In this document: positions 7,515-15,346 of the stretch, one piece after another
Layout: each line of letters opens with the position of its first letter
How positions within the stretch are numbered: the stretch's first letter is position 1
NCBI GenBank assembly: GCA_902489645.1
Contig: CABUAW010000004.1
Span: 22,707-86,706, forward strand
Direction: 5' to 3'
DNA length: 64,000 bases
From: an uncultured Lachnospiraceae bacterium
GTDB lineage: Bacteria > Bacillota > Clostridia > Lachnospirales > Lachnospiraceae
Made by a program: the position numbers and the translations under genes
The notes under the pieces: generated by a model
Seen by the model: only the letters and a program-made list of their open reading frames with translations
Told to the model about the DNA's origin: nothing
Databases searched by the model: none

Positions 7515-8417
7515 CTACATATCAATCACTTTCAGATCGGTTGAATTGGTTACCCAATTCAAAATGTCACGTGAAGTTTTTTCAATTCGGTCAACCGATT
7601 TCAGCAATTCACGTGTTGTTCTGCTTTGCGACCATGTAGCCAGATAGCCTGCTGAATAGCAGATAGTCTGACTAAATCCTAATGCAGAACATACAAGGAA
7701 ACTGGCAGCTTCGGCTTCAATCTCTTTGATAGCTCGCTCCATTTCCTTTGTATCTTCCTTTGCGTGCAAGATAGAGTGCGCACGCTCATGGCAGATACAA
7801 CGGAATGTCTGTAAATCCGACATTCCCTCTTTAATATGGATTTCTCCGCTAACAAGCGAAAAGAATCCATTTGCACTGCCGCCAGCAAGCTCAGGATCAT
7901 ACATGATTTTATGATCGGAATCCATTAGCTGTTGGATAGCCTGCTGCAATTCTTCTGAATTGTCTGCTGGTACATCAACAAGTGTTTTCAGCTTCCCGTC
8001 ACATTGAGATATGTCAAAAACATTTCCAAGTCGGAAACGCAATCCCTCATATGTTACGGTTTCTGTTTTTGGTATTCCCTCTGCTGACAGTATTGTTTTC
8101 CCCGATTCATCGGTACAGGCTTTTTCTTTACTGAACCTATAAGGAATCGGACAAAGAATCTTTATTGCTTTTTCACCTTTCCGAACCTGCATTTTGAGGT
8201 TACGCCAAGTCTGATAGCTGGCAAGCCTGCTGATATTCGGATTCTGTGAAAAGGCTAATAAAATGTTATTAAAACTGTAATTATGGAATTTACTAAGCAT
8301 AATGAGATAGTCTTGAAAGCGACCGCTTTCAAACATTTCTCGGACAGCTTTTTCCAGTTGCTCCATAGCAGCGTCAAGCTGCTCTTTCCGTACAGTGGCA
8401 GATTTTTGGGATTTCAT
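7515..8417 (-). CDS. ArdC-like antirestriction protein with zincin domain
   Basis: A 300-residue protein. The N-terminal half resembles the ArdC ssDNA-binding domain (DUF1738), with YSFNNILLAFSQNP and the KGEKAIKILCP stretch. The C-terminal half has a metallopeptidase signature, CHERAHSILH (HExxH), followed by a downstream acidic residue in IEAEAASF. Such proteins are common on conjugative and integrative elements, where ArdC homologues protect incoming DNA from restriction. The start at 8417 is preferred over 8465 because GAGGAAA lies just upstream. A palindrome and a terminator-like hairpin in its leader suggest regulated expression. Confidence 0.75.
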   Translation of the reverse strand: MKSQKSATVRKEQLDAAMEQLEKAVREMFESGRFQDYLIMLSKFHNYSFNNILLAFSQNPNISRLASYQTWRNLKMQVRKGEKAIKILCPIPYRFSKEKACTDESGKTILSAEGIPKTETVTYEGLRFRLGNVFDISQCDGKLKTLVDVPADNSEELQQAIQQLMDSDHKIMYDPELAGGSANGFFSLVSGEIHIKEGMSDLQTFRCICHERAHSILHAKEDTKEMERAIKEIEAEAASFLVCSALGFSQTICYSAGYLATWSQSRTTRELLKSVDRIEKTSRDILNWVTNSTDLKVIDM

Positions 8418-8477
8418 AATTATTTCCTCGCTTTCGTTATATTGTTGTTCACATGGAACATTCAATCTGAATTTTTA

Positions 8478-8534
8478 CAAAAAAAGAGCAATAACCAACT
8501 GGCTAATGCTCTAAACTTAAGGGTACAATGTACC
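8478..8534 (-). promoter_or_regulatory. Leader of the ArdC-like gene: terminator-like hairpin and palindrome
   Basis: Reading the minus strand, the palindrome GGTACA-T-TGTACC (8534-8522) comes first. It is followed by AGAGCA (8512-8507) pairing with TGCTCT (8490-8485) and a T-run (8485-8478). The hairpin lies about 60 bases before the start at 8417. An AT-rich promoter candidate, TATAAT, lies near 8605-8620. Attenuation is possible. The rest of the interval 8418-8729 shows no gene. Confidence 0.45.
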
Positions 8535-8652
8535 GCCTGTATTTTGTTAATAGATAAACTTAAAAAACCTGACTTATGTCTGTGAAAACAGAACCATATA
8601 TTGCTTACAATTATATTATATCAAATTTGACCTTTACAGATCAACAGAGCGG

Positions 8653-8687
8653 AAAAGCACCACTAATCAGCATTTGAGTAGTGGTGC
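8653..8687 (-). terminator. Terminator of the sigma factor/lipoprotein unit
   Basis: GCACCACTA (8657-8665) pairs with TAGTGGTGC (8679-8687). On the minus strand the stem is followed by TTTT. Confidence 0.75.
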
Positions 8688-8729
8688 TCGGAAAATCATT
8701 TAACGCAACAGATTTTGCGTTTACCAGTA

Positions 8730-9851
8730 TCAATTCAGACTGGAAATTGCAGCTTCCATATCCGTCTGCGTTTCGTAGAGCGCACCTGGGGCAATATACA
8801 TATCATCCGTAACCAGTTCCCCATTTGCATTTACGATTAAATCATAAACCAGAAAATATCCTGCTGCCCCTGTAAATGTCTTACTGATTTTGTTTTCATA
8901 AAAGTCTATACCCCACCAGTAGAATTTCGCATCATTAATGTCTACCTGAAACGCAATTACTGAAGCATTGGTGTATCTGTCATAAGCGGTATCTGAAAAA
9001 GTAAGCTCGCTGTAAGAAGCCTCTGCTTCAGATGATAAGGAAATACAGTTTCCATCTGCATAAAAATCGAACCACTCCTGAGAAATCTTTTGCGTAAAGA
9101 GTTCCGACATCTTGTTTTCCAATAATGCCCTGTCTGATTCATTTAATTCCGAAAGGGATGTAACATAGCTGTCAAGACCTTCCACCGTAATCGTTTTCTG
9201 TGTCTCTTTTAATACATATCCCATACTTTCGCCCTGCTCAGAAATTGATGCGGTAACGGTTATGGTATCTCCATTTTTGAGATTGCCCTCACTATCGGTT
9301 GTATATGTAACATAATACTGCGGATTGCTTTCCGAACAATGGTTTTCAATACTGAGGTATGCTTCAGGTGCAATTCCCTGATAGTTAAGGAAAATACCAT
9401 TTTCTGTATCAAACACGCCGCTGTCAAATGCGTCCACTTCTACAGGCTCCATCAGTCCAGATACTTCAAATTTAGCGGAATCTCCACTTACCTTGATTTT
9501 CTTTTCCTTTGCAATATCGTTGTCATAAGATACGGTAACCGTCACCTTGTCTCCGTTAGAAAGTCCCTCTTCTATATCAAGCTGATAGTTCACCGTCACT
9601 TCAAATGCCGTAATATCCGCCAGCTTTTCCAGCTCTTCCTGAGATATGTTTCCGTCATCATCTCCAACCAAATCCTGTTCCAATGTTACCCAGTCCACAC
9701 TGATAGCAGCCGTTCCGTTCCCGTCCACTCCTGTATAGTTCACAGTGACATAATCCATGAGATTTATGGAAGAGGAAGAACCGCATCCCACTAATAATCC
9801 CATACTCATAATTCCAATAAGTATTAGCCCAAATAATTTTTTCATCATCAT
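8730..9851 (-). CDS. Lipoprotein of the sigma-factor cargo unit
   Basis: A 373-residue secreted lipoprotein. It has a short Lys-containing N-terminus, a hydrophobic stretch and a lipobox (LVGC, Cys about residue 23), then a Ser-rich linker. The mature part is beta-rich, with repeated modules containing NGDKVTVTVSYD and NGDTITVTASIS, followed by a C-terminal domain rich in aromatic residues. I do not recognise a named family with certainty. It is last in a minus-strand unit with a membrane-anchored sigma factor and a coiled-coil membrane protein, 18 bases after the latter. Start 9851 has AAGGAGAA. It is probably an outer-surface ligand-binding or structural component. Confidence 0.75.
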   Translation of the reverse strand: MMMKKLFGLILIGIMSMGLLVGCGSSSSINLMDYVTVNYTGVDGNGTAAISVDWVTLEQDLVGDDDGNISQEELEKLADITAFEVTVNYQLDIEEGLSNGDKVTVTVSYDNDIAKEKKIKVSGDSAKFEVSGLMEPVEVDAFDSGVFDTENGIFLNYQGIAPEAYLSIENHCSESNPQYYVTYTTDSEGNLKNGDTITVTASISEQGESMGYVLKETQKTITVEGLDSYVTSLSELNESDRALLENKMSELFTQKISQEWFDFYADGNCISLSSEAEASYSELTFSDTAYDRYTNASVIAFQVDINDAKFYWWGIDFYENKISKTFTGAAGYFLVYDLIVNANGELVTDDMYIAPGALYETQTDMEAAISSLN

Positions 9852-9869
9852 ATTCTCCTTTTCTGTTTA

Positions 9870-10526
9870 TTAAATCCGACTGGCAATATTGAAAATCGTA
9901 TTTGTTACATTTGCTGCTGCCGAAATTTTGCTGCTGGTCTTAATGCTTGCCAGATGTGCGGTCTGCTGTTGCTGCTGAGCGATCATTTGTGCATTGGCTT
10001 CTTCAATCTTCCAACGGTGAAGCTGTTCTTCAAATTTATCAATCGCTTCTCCTAACGTATTTGCCCTCTTAGCCTGAATTACTTTCATAAGATATTCCGT
10101 AGCCATTGGATACCAGTAATCAACAGGCAGAAACGCCAGTTCCTCAACATGATCGTCAAAAATCTGCTGTGCATATCCCTTTTCTTTCTCAATCTGTGCC
10201 TGTAATTTAGCTATTTCAGAATTGACTGATTCCTGTTCCTTTTTATAACGGGTACTTCCAACACGATAACCAAGATAAATGGAACCGATACTGAAAACAG
10301 CCGATATAACCGTTCCGACCACTGGAATCCCCACAAAAACCCGACCGATAAAGCTCCCAATAGCCCAGATCACCACACCGACAATGATCCATTTTGTTTT
10401 TGCCTTTTTTATGGATTCTGCCAGAGTGTTTCCCTGCTGCTCCAACTGTGCCGCTTTTACATAATGCGTGTTTGCCTGTTTGCAGATTTTATCTGCCGTA
10501 GTAAGTGCCTGTAGTAGTTCGTTCAT
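9870..10526 (-). CDS. Coiled-coil protein with paired membrane helices
   Basis: A 218-residue protein of unrecognised family. The N-terminal 40 residues look helical. Two adjacent hydrophobic segments (about 46-64 and 68-88) are joined by a Gly/Pro-containing turn, which predicts a hairpin in the membrane with both ends in the cytoplasm. A charged coiled-coil-like stretch (about 92-125) follows, then a Gln run (QQQQQ near 187). It has its own ECF-like promoter motif (10564-10591) and a start with GGAGAG upstream. It lies between the anchored sigma factor and the lipoprotein, so it is probably part of the same envelope response. No enzyme motif is seen. Confidence 0.7.
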   Translation of the reverse strand: MNELLQALTTADKICKQANTHYVKAAQLEQQGNTLAESIKKAKTKWIIVGVVIWAIGSFIGRVFVGIPVVGTVISAVFSIGSIYLGYRVGSTRYKKEQESVNSEIAKLQAQIEKEKGYAQQIFDDHVEELAFLPVDYWYPMATEYLMKVIQAKRANTLGEAIDKFEEQLHRWKIEEANAQMIAQQQQQTAHLASIKTSSKISAAANVTNTIFNIASRI

Positions 10527-10563
10527 AGATAAACTCTCCTTTTCCTTTGTTTTCTATCTCCCA

Positions 10564-10591
10564 GACGATTGAAAAATCGTTTTGGTTTTAT
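10564..10591 (-). promoter_or_regulatory. ECF-like promoter before the coiled-coil protein gene
   Basis: On the minus strand, ATAAAACC (10591-10584), exactly 16 bases, then CGTC (10567-10564). This has the AAC...CGTC form of ECF sigma promoters and matches the second copy at 12742-12769. Confidence 0.6.
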
Positions 10592-10605
10592 GGTTTTGAA
10601 AAAAA

Positions 10606-12564
10606 TTATTTTTTCTGATAAGTTTCCTCCAGCTCTGGGAGCACTCCTCCTGTTGCAAGTGTCAGCGAGCTATCGTCATTCAAGTGAAAACTATCAGATA
10701 ATTGATTACCCCCACATTCCCAACTGCAAATCAGATAATTACCTGATTCAATACTCCAATCTGTATATGTATGAACACTTCTTCCCAGCACAACATCATC
10801 CCCGATTTCTGCTTTTAATGTTCCATTTTCCATATACAGAGTTAAGTCAATCGCTCCATTCGCTGAATAAGAACCCAAATACCGCTCTAACTCATTTTCT
10901 TCCATAAAGGCATTTTCTGGTGTTCCAGCGCTATTCTCATCTCTTTTATATTCTCCTGCGAGGGGAGCATTAAGCCTTTCCTGAAACGCTTTACTCATAA
11001 CCAGATTTACCGTATTTTCATCCACTGACTGAATTTTCACTATTTCTGTTTTTGTAGTTCCATTCCAGTCAATTGTTAAACTAACATGAAGCTCTCCATT
11101 TTCATAGGTTGCCGCATCATCAATGATTGTATTAACTCCGCTGTTCCGTTGATCCAAAAGCAAAACATCTGCGGTCTGATTGCGAGAAACGTTTATTACT
11201 AAAATTTGCTGCCCCTTTAAAAATCTTCCGTTAAAATTTTCAATACCTTTAGAAGCAATGTCCTGTGTAACGCTTTCTGTCTCTTCGTCCATTACGAGGT
11301 ATGTACCAGAAATCACATGTCCTGACTTAGCTTCAAAATGCGGATCTGTACTCAGCTCTAAAGAACCATTATTCTTGTCAATAGTGATTTTAGTTTCATC
11401 CGTTGGATAAGCGGCCAGCAACTCATTTTCCAAAGCAGCTTCATATTCTACATTCCAATCAGAAAAAGAATCGCTGAGCATAATAGTTGCTTTTGCATTA
11501 TCTATTGGAACAACGTGCAAGATAATCCCATTAGAAGAACACTCATATACTCCTGCAAAATCGTAGGTTTCATATAAGACGTCTTCTTCATCCTCGGATG
11601 TGAATTGCACTGATTCGGAAACAATAACATCTTCTTTTTTATCCTGTGCATTATTTCGTGTAGCTACTGCTGCAATACCGCCGCCAACAACTGCTACTGT
11701 TAAAATGGCGATAATCGCCTTTGCTGCAACGCTTTTTCCAACCAATCCAGCAACAGCCTTTGAACCTGTTTCAGCCGCAACTGTACCCCCAGCCATAGCA
11801 GATGTATGGACACATTCTTTTTCTATTGCCCAAAGCACGCTGTCTGACGGAATCTCCGCGGCCTGAACATCCATGTTTCTGAACAAAAGCAACAAGAACG
11901 GTATCGGGGCAAGGCCATAGAGTTTTGTTCCTTTCTTTTCCAGTTCCCGAACCTGTACTTCTATCTTTTTACGTCCATAATTCAAGCGGCTTTTCACAGT
12001 ATTTTCAGAACAACCGACAATCTCTGCAATTTCCTTTACACTCATTTGTTCATAATAAAACATACCGATCACAAGACGCTGTTCCTCGCTTAAGGTATCA
12101 AGAATCTCGTTGACAAGCCGAGCAGTTTCCTGCTGTTCAATCACTTGTTCGGGCAGATTTTGAACTCTGGTATCTTCAAACTCTAATTCTTCGCCGCTAT
12201 CCTCGTCTGCCAGTTCTGAAAAGAGAACAGGCTTTTTTCTTTTCAGCCAATCTTTTGTTTTATTAGCTGCAATCCGTTTCATCCATGCCCGATAATTTTC
12301 AGGTTTATCCAACTGTTCCAGACTTTGAAACCCTTTAATATAGGAATCCTGAAGAATATCCAGCACAGTATCTTCATCTTTAACCATAGCCTTTATCGTG
12401 TGATACACATTATTATAGGTACGGTTATAAAGTTCCGTGATTACCTCCTGATCTCCGTTTATCGCCTTTTGAATCATGTCATGTGTAAACACCTGTGATG
12501 TTCCACAATAGGGGCAAAAATTTACTGTATCATTTATATTTCTTCCACATTGAAAACATTTCAT
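10606..12564 (-). CDS. Membrane-anchored ECF-like sigma factor with zinc ribbon and external domain
   Basis: A 652-residue fusion. A zinc ribbon (Cys 3, 6, 17, 20) comes first. Sigma region 2 follows (about 30-105, with DILQDSYIKGFQSL and YRAWMKRIAANKTKDWL). Sigma region 4 comes next (about 155-205, with MSVKEIAEIVGCSENTVKSR). An Ala/Gly-rich linker, one membrane helix (about 281-302) and about 350 beta-rich, Tyr/Asp/Asn-rich residues outside the cell complete it. The external part seems to contain repeated small barrels (GVYECSSNG near 335, GSYSANGAI near 580). A sigma factor tied to the membrane could be controlled by external ligand or proteolysis. It is first of the large genes in the cargo unit, with ECF-like promoters before it and before the next gene. 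Confidence 0.8.
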   Translation of the reverse strand: MKCFQCGRNINDTVNFCPYCGTSQVFTHDMIQKAINGDQEVITELYNRTYNNVYHTIKAMVKDEDTVLDILQDSYIKGFQSLEQLDKPENYRAWMKRIAANKTKDWLKRKKPVLFSELADEDSGEELEFEDTRVQNLPEQVIEQQETARLVNEILDTLSEEQRLVIGMFYYEQMSVKEIAEIVGCSENTVKSRLNYGRKKIEVQVRELEKKGTKLYGLAPIPFLLLLFRNMDVQAAEIPSDSVLWAIEKECVHTSAMAGGTVAAETGSKAVAGLVGKSVAAKAIIAILTVAVVGGGIAAVATRNNAQDKKEDVIVSESVQFTSEDEEDVLYETYDFAGVYECSSNGIILHVVPIDNAKATIMLSDSFSDWNVEYEAALENELLAAYPTDETKITIDKNNGSLELSTDPHFEAKSGHVISGTYLVMDEETESVTQDIASKGIENFNGRFLKGQQILVINVSRNQTADVLLLDQRNSGVNTIIDDAATYENGELHVSLTIDWNGTTKTEIVKIQSVDENTVNLVMSKAFQERLNAPLAGEYKRDENSAGTPENAFMEENELERYLGSYSANGAIDLTLYMENGTLKAEIGDDVVLGRSVHTYTDWSIESGNYLICSWECGGNQLSDSFHLNDDSSLTLATGGVLPELEETYQKK

Positions 12565-12584
12565 AGCTCCTTCCTCCCCGACAT

Positions 12585-12716
12585 TTATTCATCCATTGTG
12601 TATTGGACTAAAATTTCTAAAATTCTTTGCAATAGCTCTTCGGCAATCTCAGGAGATAATTGTTGTTGCTCTACGAGCCTTTGAAAAAGTTCTATAAAAG
12701 CACTTTCTTCATACAT
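12585..12716 (-). CDS. Small 43-residue acidic protein ahead of the sigma factor
   Basis: A short reading frame that starts MYEESAFIELFQRLVEQ and ends with YTMDE. It has a good ribosome site (GAGGTGG) and stops 20 bases before the sigma factor start. It is mostly amphipathic helix, acidic and leucine-rich, without a signal peptide. It lies directly after the ECF-like promoter at 12742-12769, so it is the first product of the unit. A small anti-sigma or regulatory peptide is possible, but no family is recognised. Confidence 0.6.
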   Translation of the reverse strand: MYEESAFIELFQRLVEQQQLSPEIAEELLQRILEILVQYTMDE

Positions 12717-12741
12717 ACCTACCACCTCTTTCTATTTCCTT

Positions 12742-12769
12742 GACGATTTCATTCGGCAATAGGTTTTAC
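12742..12769 (-). promoter_or_regulatory. ECF-like promoter of the sigma factor unit
   Basis: On the minus strand, GTAAAACC (12769-12762), 16 bases, then CGTC (12745-12742), about 26 bases before the small-protein start. It is the same motif and spacing as at 10564-10591, suggesting autoregulation. Confidence 0.6.
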
Positions 12770-12886
12770 TGAAATTTGTATTTTTTATGTGTTTAAAATC
12801 ACATTATGGTGCATACGCTATTAAATGATAGCATAAAATGCCGTAAAATAACAGTGGCAAAATAAAAAAAAGAAAGGGGGAGGCTT

Positions 12887-13234
12887 ATGACGAATGATGT
12901 AAACTATCTACAGTTGGGAAAACGCATCAAAAAATACCGAATTAAGACACATTTAACCCAAGAACAGCTTTCCGACAAAATTGACGTTGCAACTTCAACA
13001 ATCGCCCATGCTGAAAGCGGTACAAGCAAGCCAAGTTTACCCCTATTGATAAAAGTTGCCAATGCACTAAATGTTTCCCTTGATCAGTTACTTTGTGATA
13101 GTCTCCCTGTGGCGGAAACCTATATTGAAAAAGATATAGCCGATCTGCTTTCGGATTGCTCCCTTTCGGAGAAACAAATTATCAGAGATATTATCGCTGT
13201 CACCAAAGAAACGCTCCGAAAACACAAGGAGTAG
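12887..13234 (+). CDS. XRE family transcriptional regulator
   Basis: A 115-residue DNA-binding protein with an N-terminal lambda-repressor-like HTH (about 10-65, including TQEQLSDKIDVATSTIAHAESG) and a short helical C-terminal part. It is transcribed divergently from the sigma factor unit. The ribosome site AAAGGGGGAGG is strong. A small inverted repeat, GCTAT/ATAGC near 12817-12832, lies in the shared 170-base intergenic region and could be its operator. It is one of two candidate regulators for the GTATCAAAA operators of the element; the other is the protein at 15347-16246. Confidence 0.85.
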   Translation: MTNDVNYLQLGKRIKKYRIKTHLTQEQLSDKIDVATSTIAHAESGTSKPSLPLLIKVANALNVSLDQLLCDSLPVAETYIEKDIADLLSDCSLSEKQIIRDIIAVTKETLRKHKE

Positions 13235-13238
13235 AGCA

Positions 13239-13271
13239 GAGAGCCTATGTATCAGCCACAGGCTCTCTTTT
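13239..13271 (+). terminator. Terminator after the XRE gene
   Basis: GAGAGCCT (13239-13246) pairs with AGGCTCTC (13260-13267) and is followed by TTTT. Confidence 0.75.
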
Positions 13272-13283
13272 CAATTTTTAGAA

Positions 13284-13910
13284 TCAAAAGTTACAGGAAG
13301 CAACATAGACGTATGAATTGTCATTGGTACATTCTTTTACCATTTGGGGATAATTCTCTTTCCACTCAGCATATGCTTCATCTTCCATGAACATCTTACC
13401 TTTCCATGTGTCGCTTTCCCAATCATAAAACAATTCTGCATAAAAATCTTCATCCAGAGTAAAGCTCCAATCTGACACTTTGCATTTTGAAACAGGTTTT
13501 CCCTCTTTTGTTATGAGTTTGCACCAATCTTTATCAAATGTACAAAAGCTAAAAAGTCCATTTTTATAATTTTTATTACAATATACATTATTGTTTTCCA
13601 CGCGATAATCTCCATGACCAGTAATTTCAATCCAACTTGCAATATCATCATTTTCTAAAGCTGCTATTACTTTTTTTTCATATTCCACCCCGTGGACAGG
13701 CTCTTCTCCTTTTTCTAATAATCTTGCAAGGTTCTCTTTTAGGGAATTGAGGAGCCTTTTATGATACTGAAAATCAGCTCTAAAAGCGCTTACATCCTCA
13801 TATAAAAATTCAGGTACGGAAAATTCAAAACAATATTTTTCCATTCTCTCATTCAGCATATCCCTTGTTAAATTTTCATTATTTGTAACAATCGTAAATT
13901 CAGTCCACAT
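13284..13910 (-). CDS. Hypothetical protein under the shared element operator
   Basis: A 208-residue soluble protein of unknown family, rich in Trp, Tyr, Phe and acidic residues (WYDWESDT-like patterns near residue 165). There is no signal peptide or membrane helix. It is preceded by AAAGGAGG and by promoter B (13928-14026), which has the same operator layout as the integrase promoter, so it is probably expressed together with excision and integration. It might be an element-maintenance or anti-host protein, but nothing in the sequence proves this. Confidence 0.6.
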   Translation of the reverse strand: MWTEFTIVTNNENLTRDMLNERMEKYCFEFSVPEFLYEDVSAFRADFQYHKRLLNSLKENLARLLEKGEEPVHGVEYEKKVIAALENDDIASWIEITGHGDYRVENNNVYCNKNYKNGLFSFCTFDKDWCKLITKEGKPVSKCKVSDWSFTLDEDFYAELFYDWESDTWKGKMFMEDEAYAEWKENYPQMVKECTNDNSYVYVASCNF

Positions 13911-13927
13911 ATTTACATCCTCCTTTA

Positions 13928-14026
13928 TTTTGATATTTTTTGTTTGTTTTGTATCATAATTAGATTATAGCACATATTCGCTATCTGTCAATAGTTTTGA
14001 TACAATTTTGTTAAAAAATATCAAAA
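13928..14026 (-). promoter_or_regulatory. Promoter B with four GTATCAAAA-type half-sites
   Basis: On the minus strand, TTGACA (13991-13986), 16-base spacer, TATAAT (13969-13964). Half-sites are TTTTGATA (14026-14019), TATCAAAAC (14002-13994), TGATACAAAA (13956-13947) and TATCAAAA (13935-13928). Start-to-start distances are 24 on the upstream side and 20 on the downstream side, the same as promoters A and D. Confidence 0.8.
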
Positions 14027-14037
14027 TATATTATGGA

Positions 14038-14328
14038 CTATGCTTCTACTGAAAGATCACTCAGAAAACGTCTTAATGGAAGAAACTTCGCTTCATCCAG
14101 TAATTCATCATGCCCTGAATCCAGAATTGCTTCAAAGGCTATATAATCAGACACGGTATACGCCTTATAATGTGTCTCATCACTGTCTATCAGAACATAT
14201 TCTTCCGTCTTTAATTTTGTAATCCCTCTATGGCAATTCATTAACTCCATTCTTTCATTATCCAAAATATTATTATAAGTAACAATCCCAACGATGCGAT
14301 TGAGTTCATTATAAACATATAGCTTCAT
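14038..14328 (-). CDS. Hypothetical small protein
   Basis: A 96-residue protein of unknown family, with mixed alpha/beta composition and no signal or membrane segment. It has AAAGGAGA before the ATG at 14328. It lies 16 bases after the replication-like gene and is presumably co-transcribed with it. Its end is adjacent to promoter B of the next gene. It may be an accessory protein of the element. Confidence 0.55.
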   Translation of the reverse strand: MKLYVYNELNRIVGIVTYNNILDNERMELMNCHRGITKLKTEEYVLIDSDETHYKAYTVSDYIAFEAILDSGHDELLDEAKFLPLRRFLSDLSVEA

Positions 14329-14344
14329 TATATTTATCTCCTTT

Positions 14345-15067
14345 CTACATAAAATCGTCTAGGAAGTCATCTTCCAGATCATCAAATTCTAGTTCGATCA
14401 AATCGGTAACTACGGGAACAACTGCGGCATCCTCGCTGGGAATCGGAAACAATTCCTGCTCTTCCTTTCGTATTTCAAGCATAACTTCAGGCGGCACATA
14501 GTATTCCTGTTCCTCTGGAATCGGAGCTTCAACGATTTCATCTGGTTCCTCGATCTTTTCCTCGGCATTGTCCTTTTGCTTTGCCCTTGCTTTTCGCTTT
14601 GCTTCCGTGTTGTACCAGCGTGTATATTCCTTATACTCCCAGTTATATAACTGATTATAGTTCGTCAATACCTGATTTCCTTGCTTATCATCAATTATAA
14701 TCAGAAGATTATATTCAATTAAAGTATCGTAATAATCCTGAAGCGTTTCCATAGGAATATCCGTATCTATGTGAATGTTATTTAACGCTTTTTTTAATGC
14801 TCTGTTATAAAGAGGAATCCCATAGCCAATTCCACGTGACATTTCTATACGTAGCGCAATCAAAAAACCAATCGGCGCAAATCCTTTTTCTTCAATAAGT
14901 TCTTTCTCCGATTCGGATGACAAAAAGCTCTGTTCCAGCGTAATATATGTCAACGGACTGTCATAATTTTCGCCAGATGTTGTTTTTACTGGTTTATATG
15001 TAGCTTTGATGTAATCAAGATAGTGTTCTGGCATTGTAGCCAGATTTCTTAAAAATGGTTTATCCAT
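14345..15067 (-). CDS. Replication-initiator-like protein (Lin1244/DUF4373 type)
   Basis: A 240-residue protein whose first 150 residues resemble the winged-helix domain of phage and plasmid replication organisers, with IGYGIPLYNRALKKAL followed by QDYYDTLIEYNLLII and an aromatic-rich YNWEYKEYTRWY. The C-terminal 90 residues are very acidic and low in complexity (DLEDDFLDDFM at the end), perhaps a protein-binding tail. The start at 15067 is chosen because AAAGGAG lies upstream; the upstream ATG at 15088 overlaps that site. A repeat-rich, AT-rich segment lies directly upstream and could be an origin. Replication of the excised circle is inferred. Confidence 0.55.
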   Translation of the reverse strand: MDKPFLRNLATMPEHYLDYIKATYKPVKTTSGENYDSPLTYITLEQSFLSSESEKELIEEKGFAPIGFLIALRIEMSRGIGYGIPLYNRALKKALNNIHIDTDIPMETLQDYYDTLIEYNLLIIIDDKQGNQVLTNYNQLYNWEYKEYTRWYNTEAKRKARAKQKDNAEEKIEEPDEIVEAPIPEEQEYYVPPEVMLEIRKEEQELFPIPSEDAAVVPVVTDLIELEFDDLEDDFLDDFM

Positions 15068-15105
15068 TGATTGTATTTCTCCTTTCATATTATTGAAAGG
15101 TGATT

Positions 15106-15189
15106 ACAAGTATACAGATAGGTAAAACAGACAAGTACACAAACAGATACAAGCACCAAGACCAGAACGTAAACACTGACAAGCACACC
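15106..15189. repeat. ACAAG-type irregular repeats upstream of the replication-like gene
   Basis: ACAAGTA or ACAAGCA begins at 15106, 15131, 15149 and 15179, in a C/A-rich strand. Spacing is irregular (25, 18, 30). It could be an iteron-like origin or only low-complexity sequence. Confidence 0.3.
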
Positions 15190-15272
15190 GACCTGTAACC
15201 TTTTCCCCAGCACTTACCTTAATATAAATAGATACCTATACATATACAGACGGCATACAGACTTCTATTGTA

Positions 15273-15285
15273 TGTCAAATTGACA
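15273..15285. promoter_or_regulatory. TGTCAA-A-TTGACA palindrome
   Basis: A perfect 6-1-6 palindrome with a further TGTCAA at 15294-15299, in the leader/promoter region of the replication-like gene. It is a likely operator. The TTGACA strings also serve as possible -35 boxes. Confidence 0.4.
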
Positions 15286-15301
15286 AAATAAACTGTCAAA
15301 C

Positions 15302-15340
15302 AAAAAAGCTCTATTATCTCAATATAAGAGGTAATAGAGC
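15302..15340 (-). terminator. Terminator of the putative element regulator
   Basis: GCTCTATTA (15308-15316) pairs with TAATAGAGC (15332-15340). On the minus strand it is followed by six T. Confidence 0.85.
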
Positions 15341-15346
15341 CTTTAT

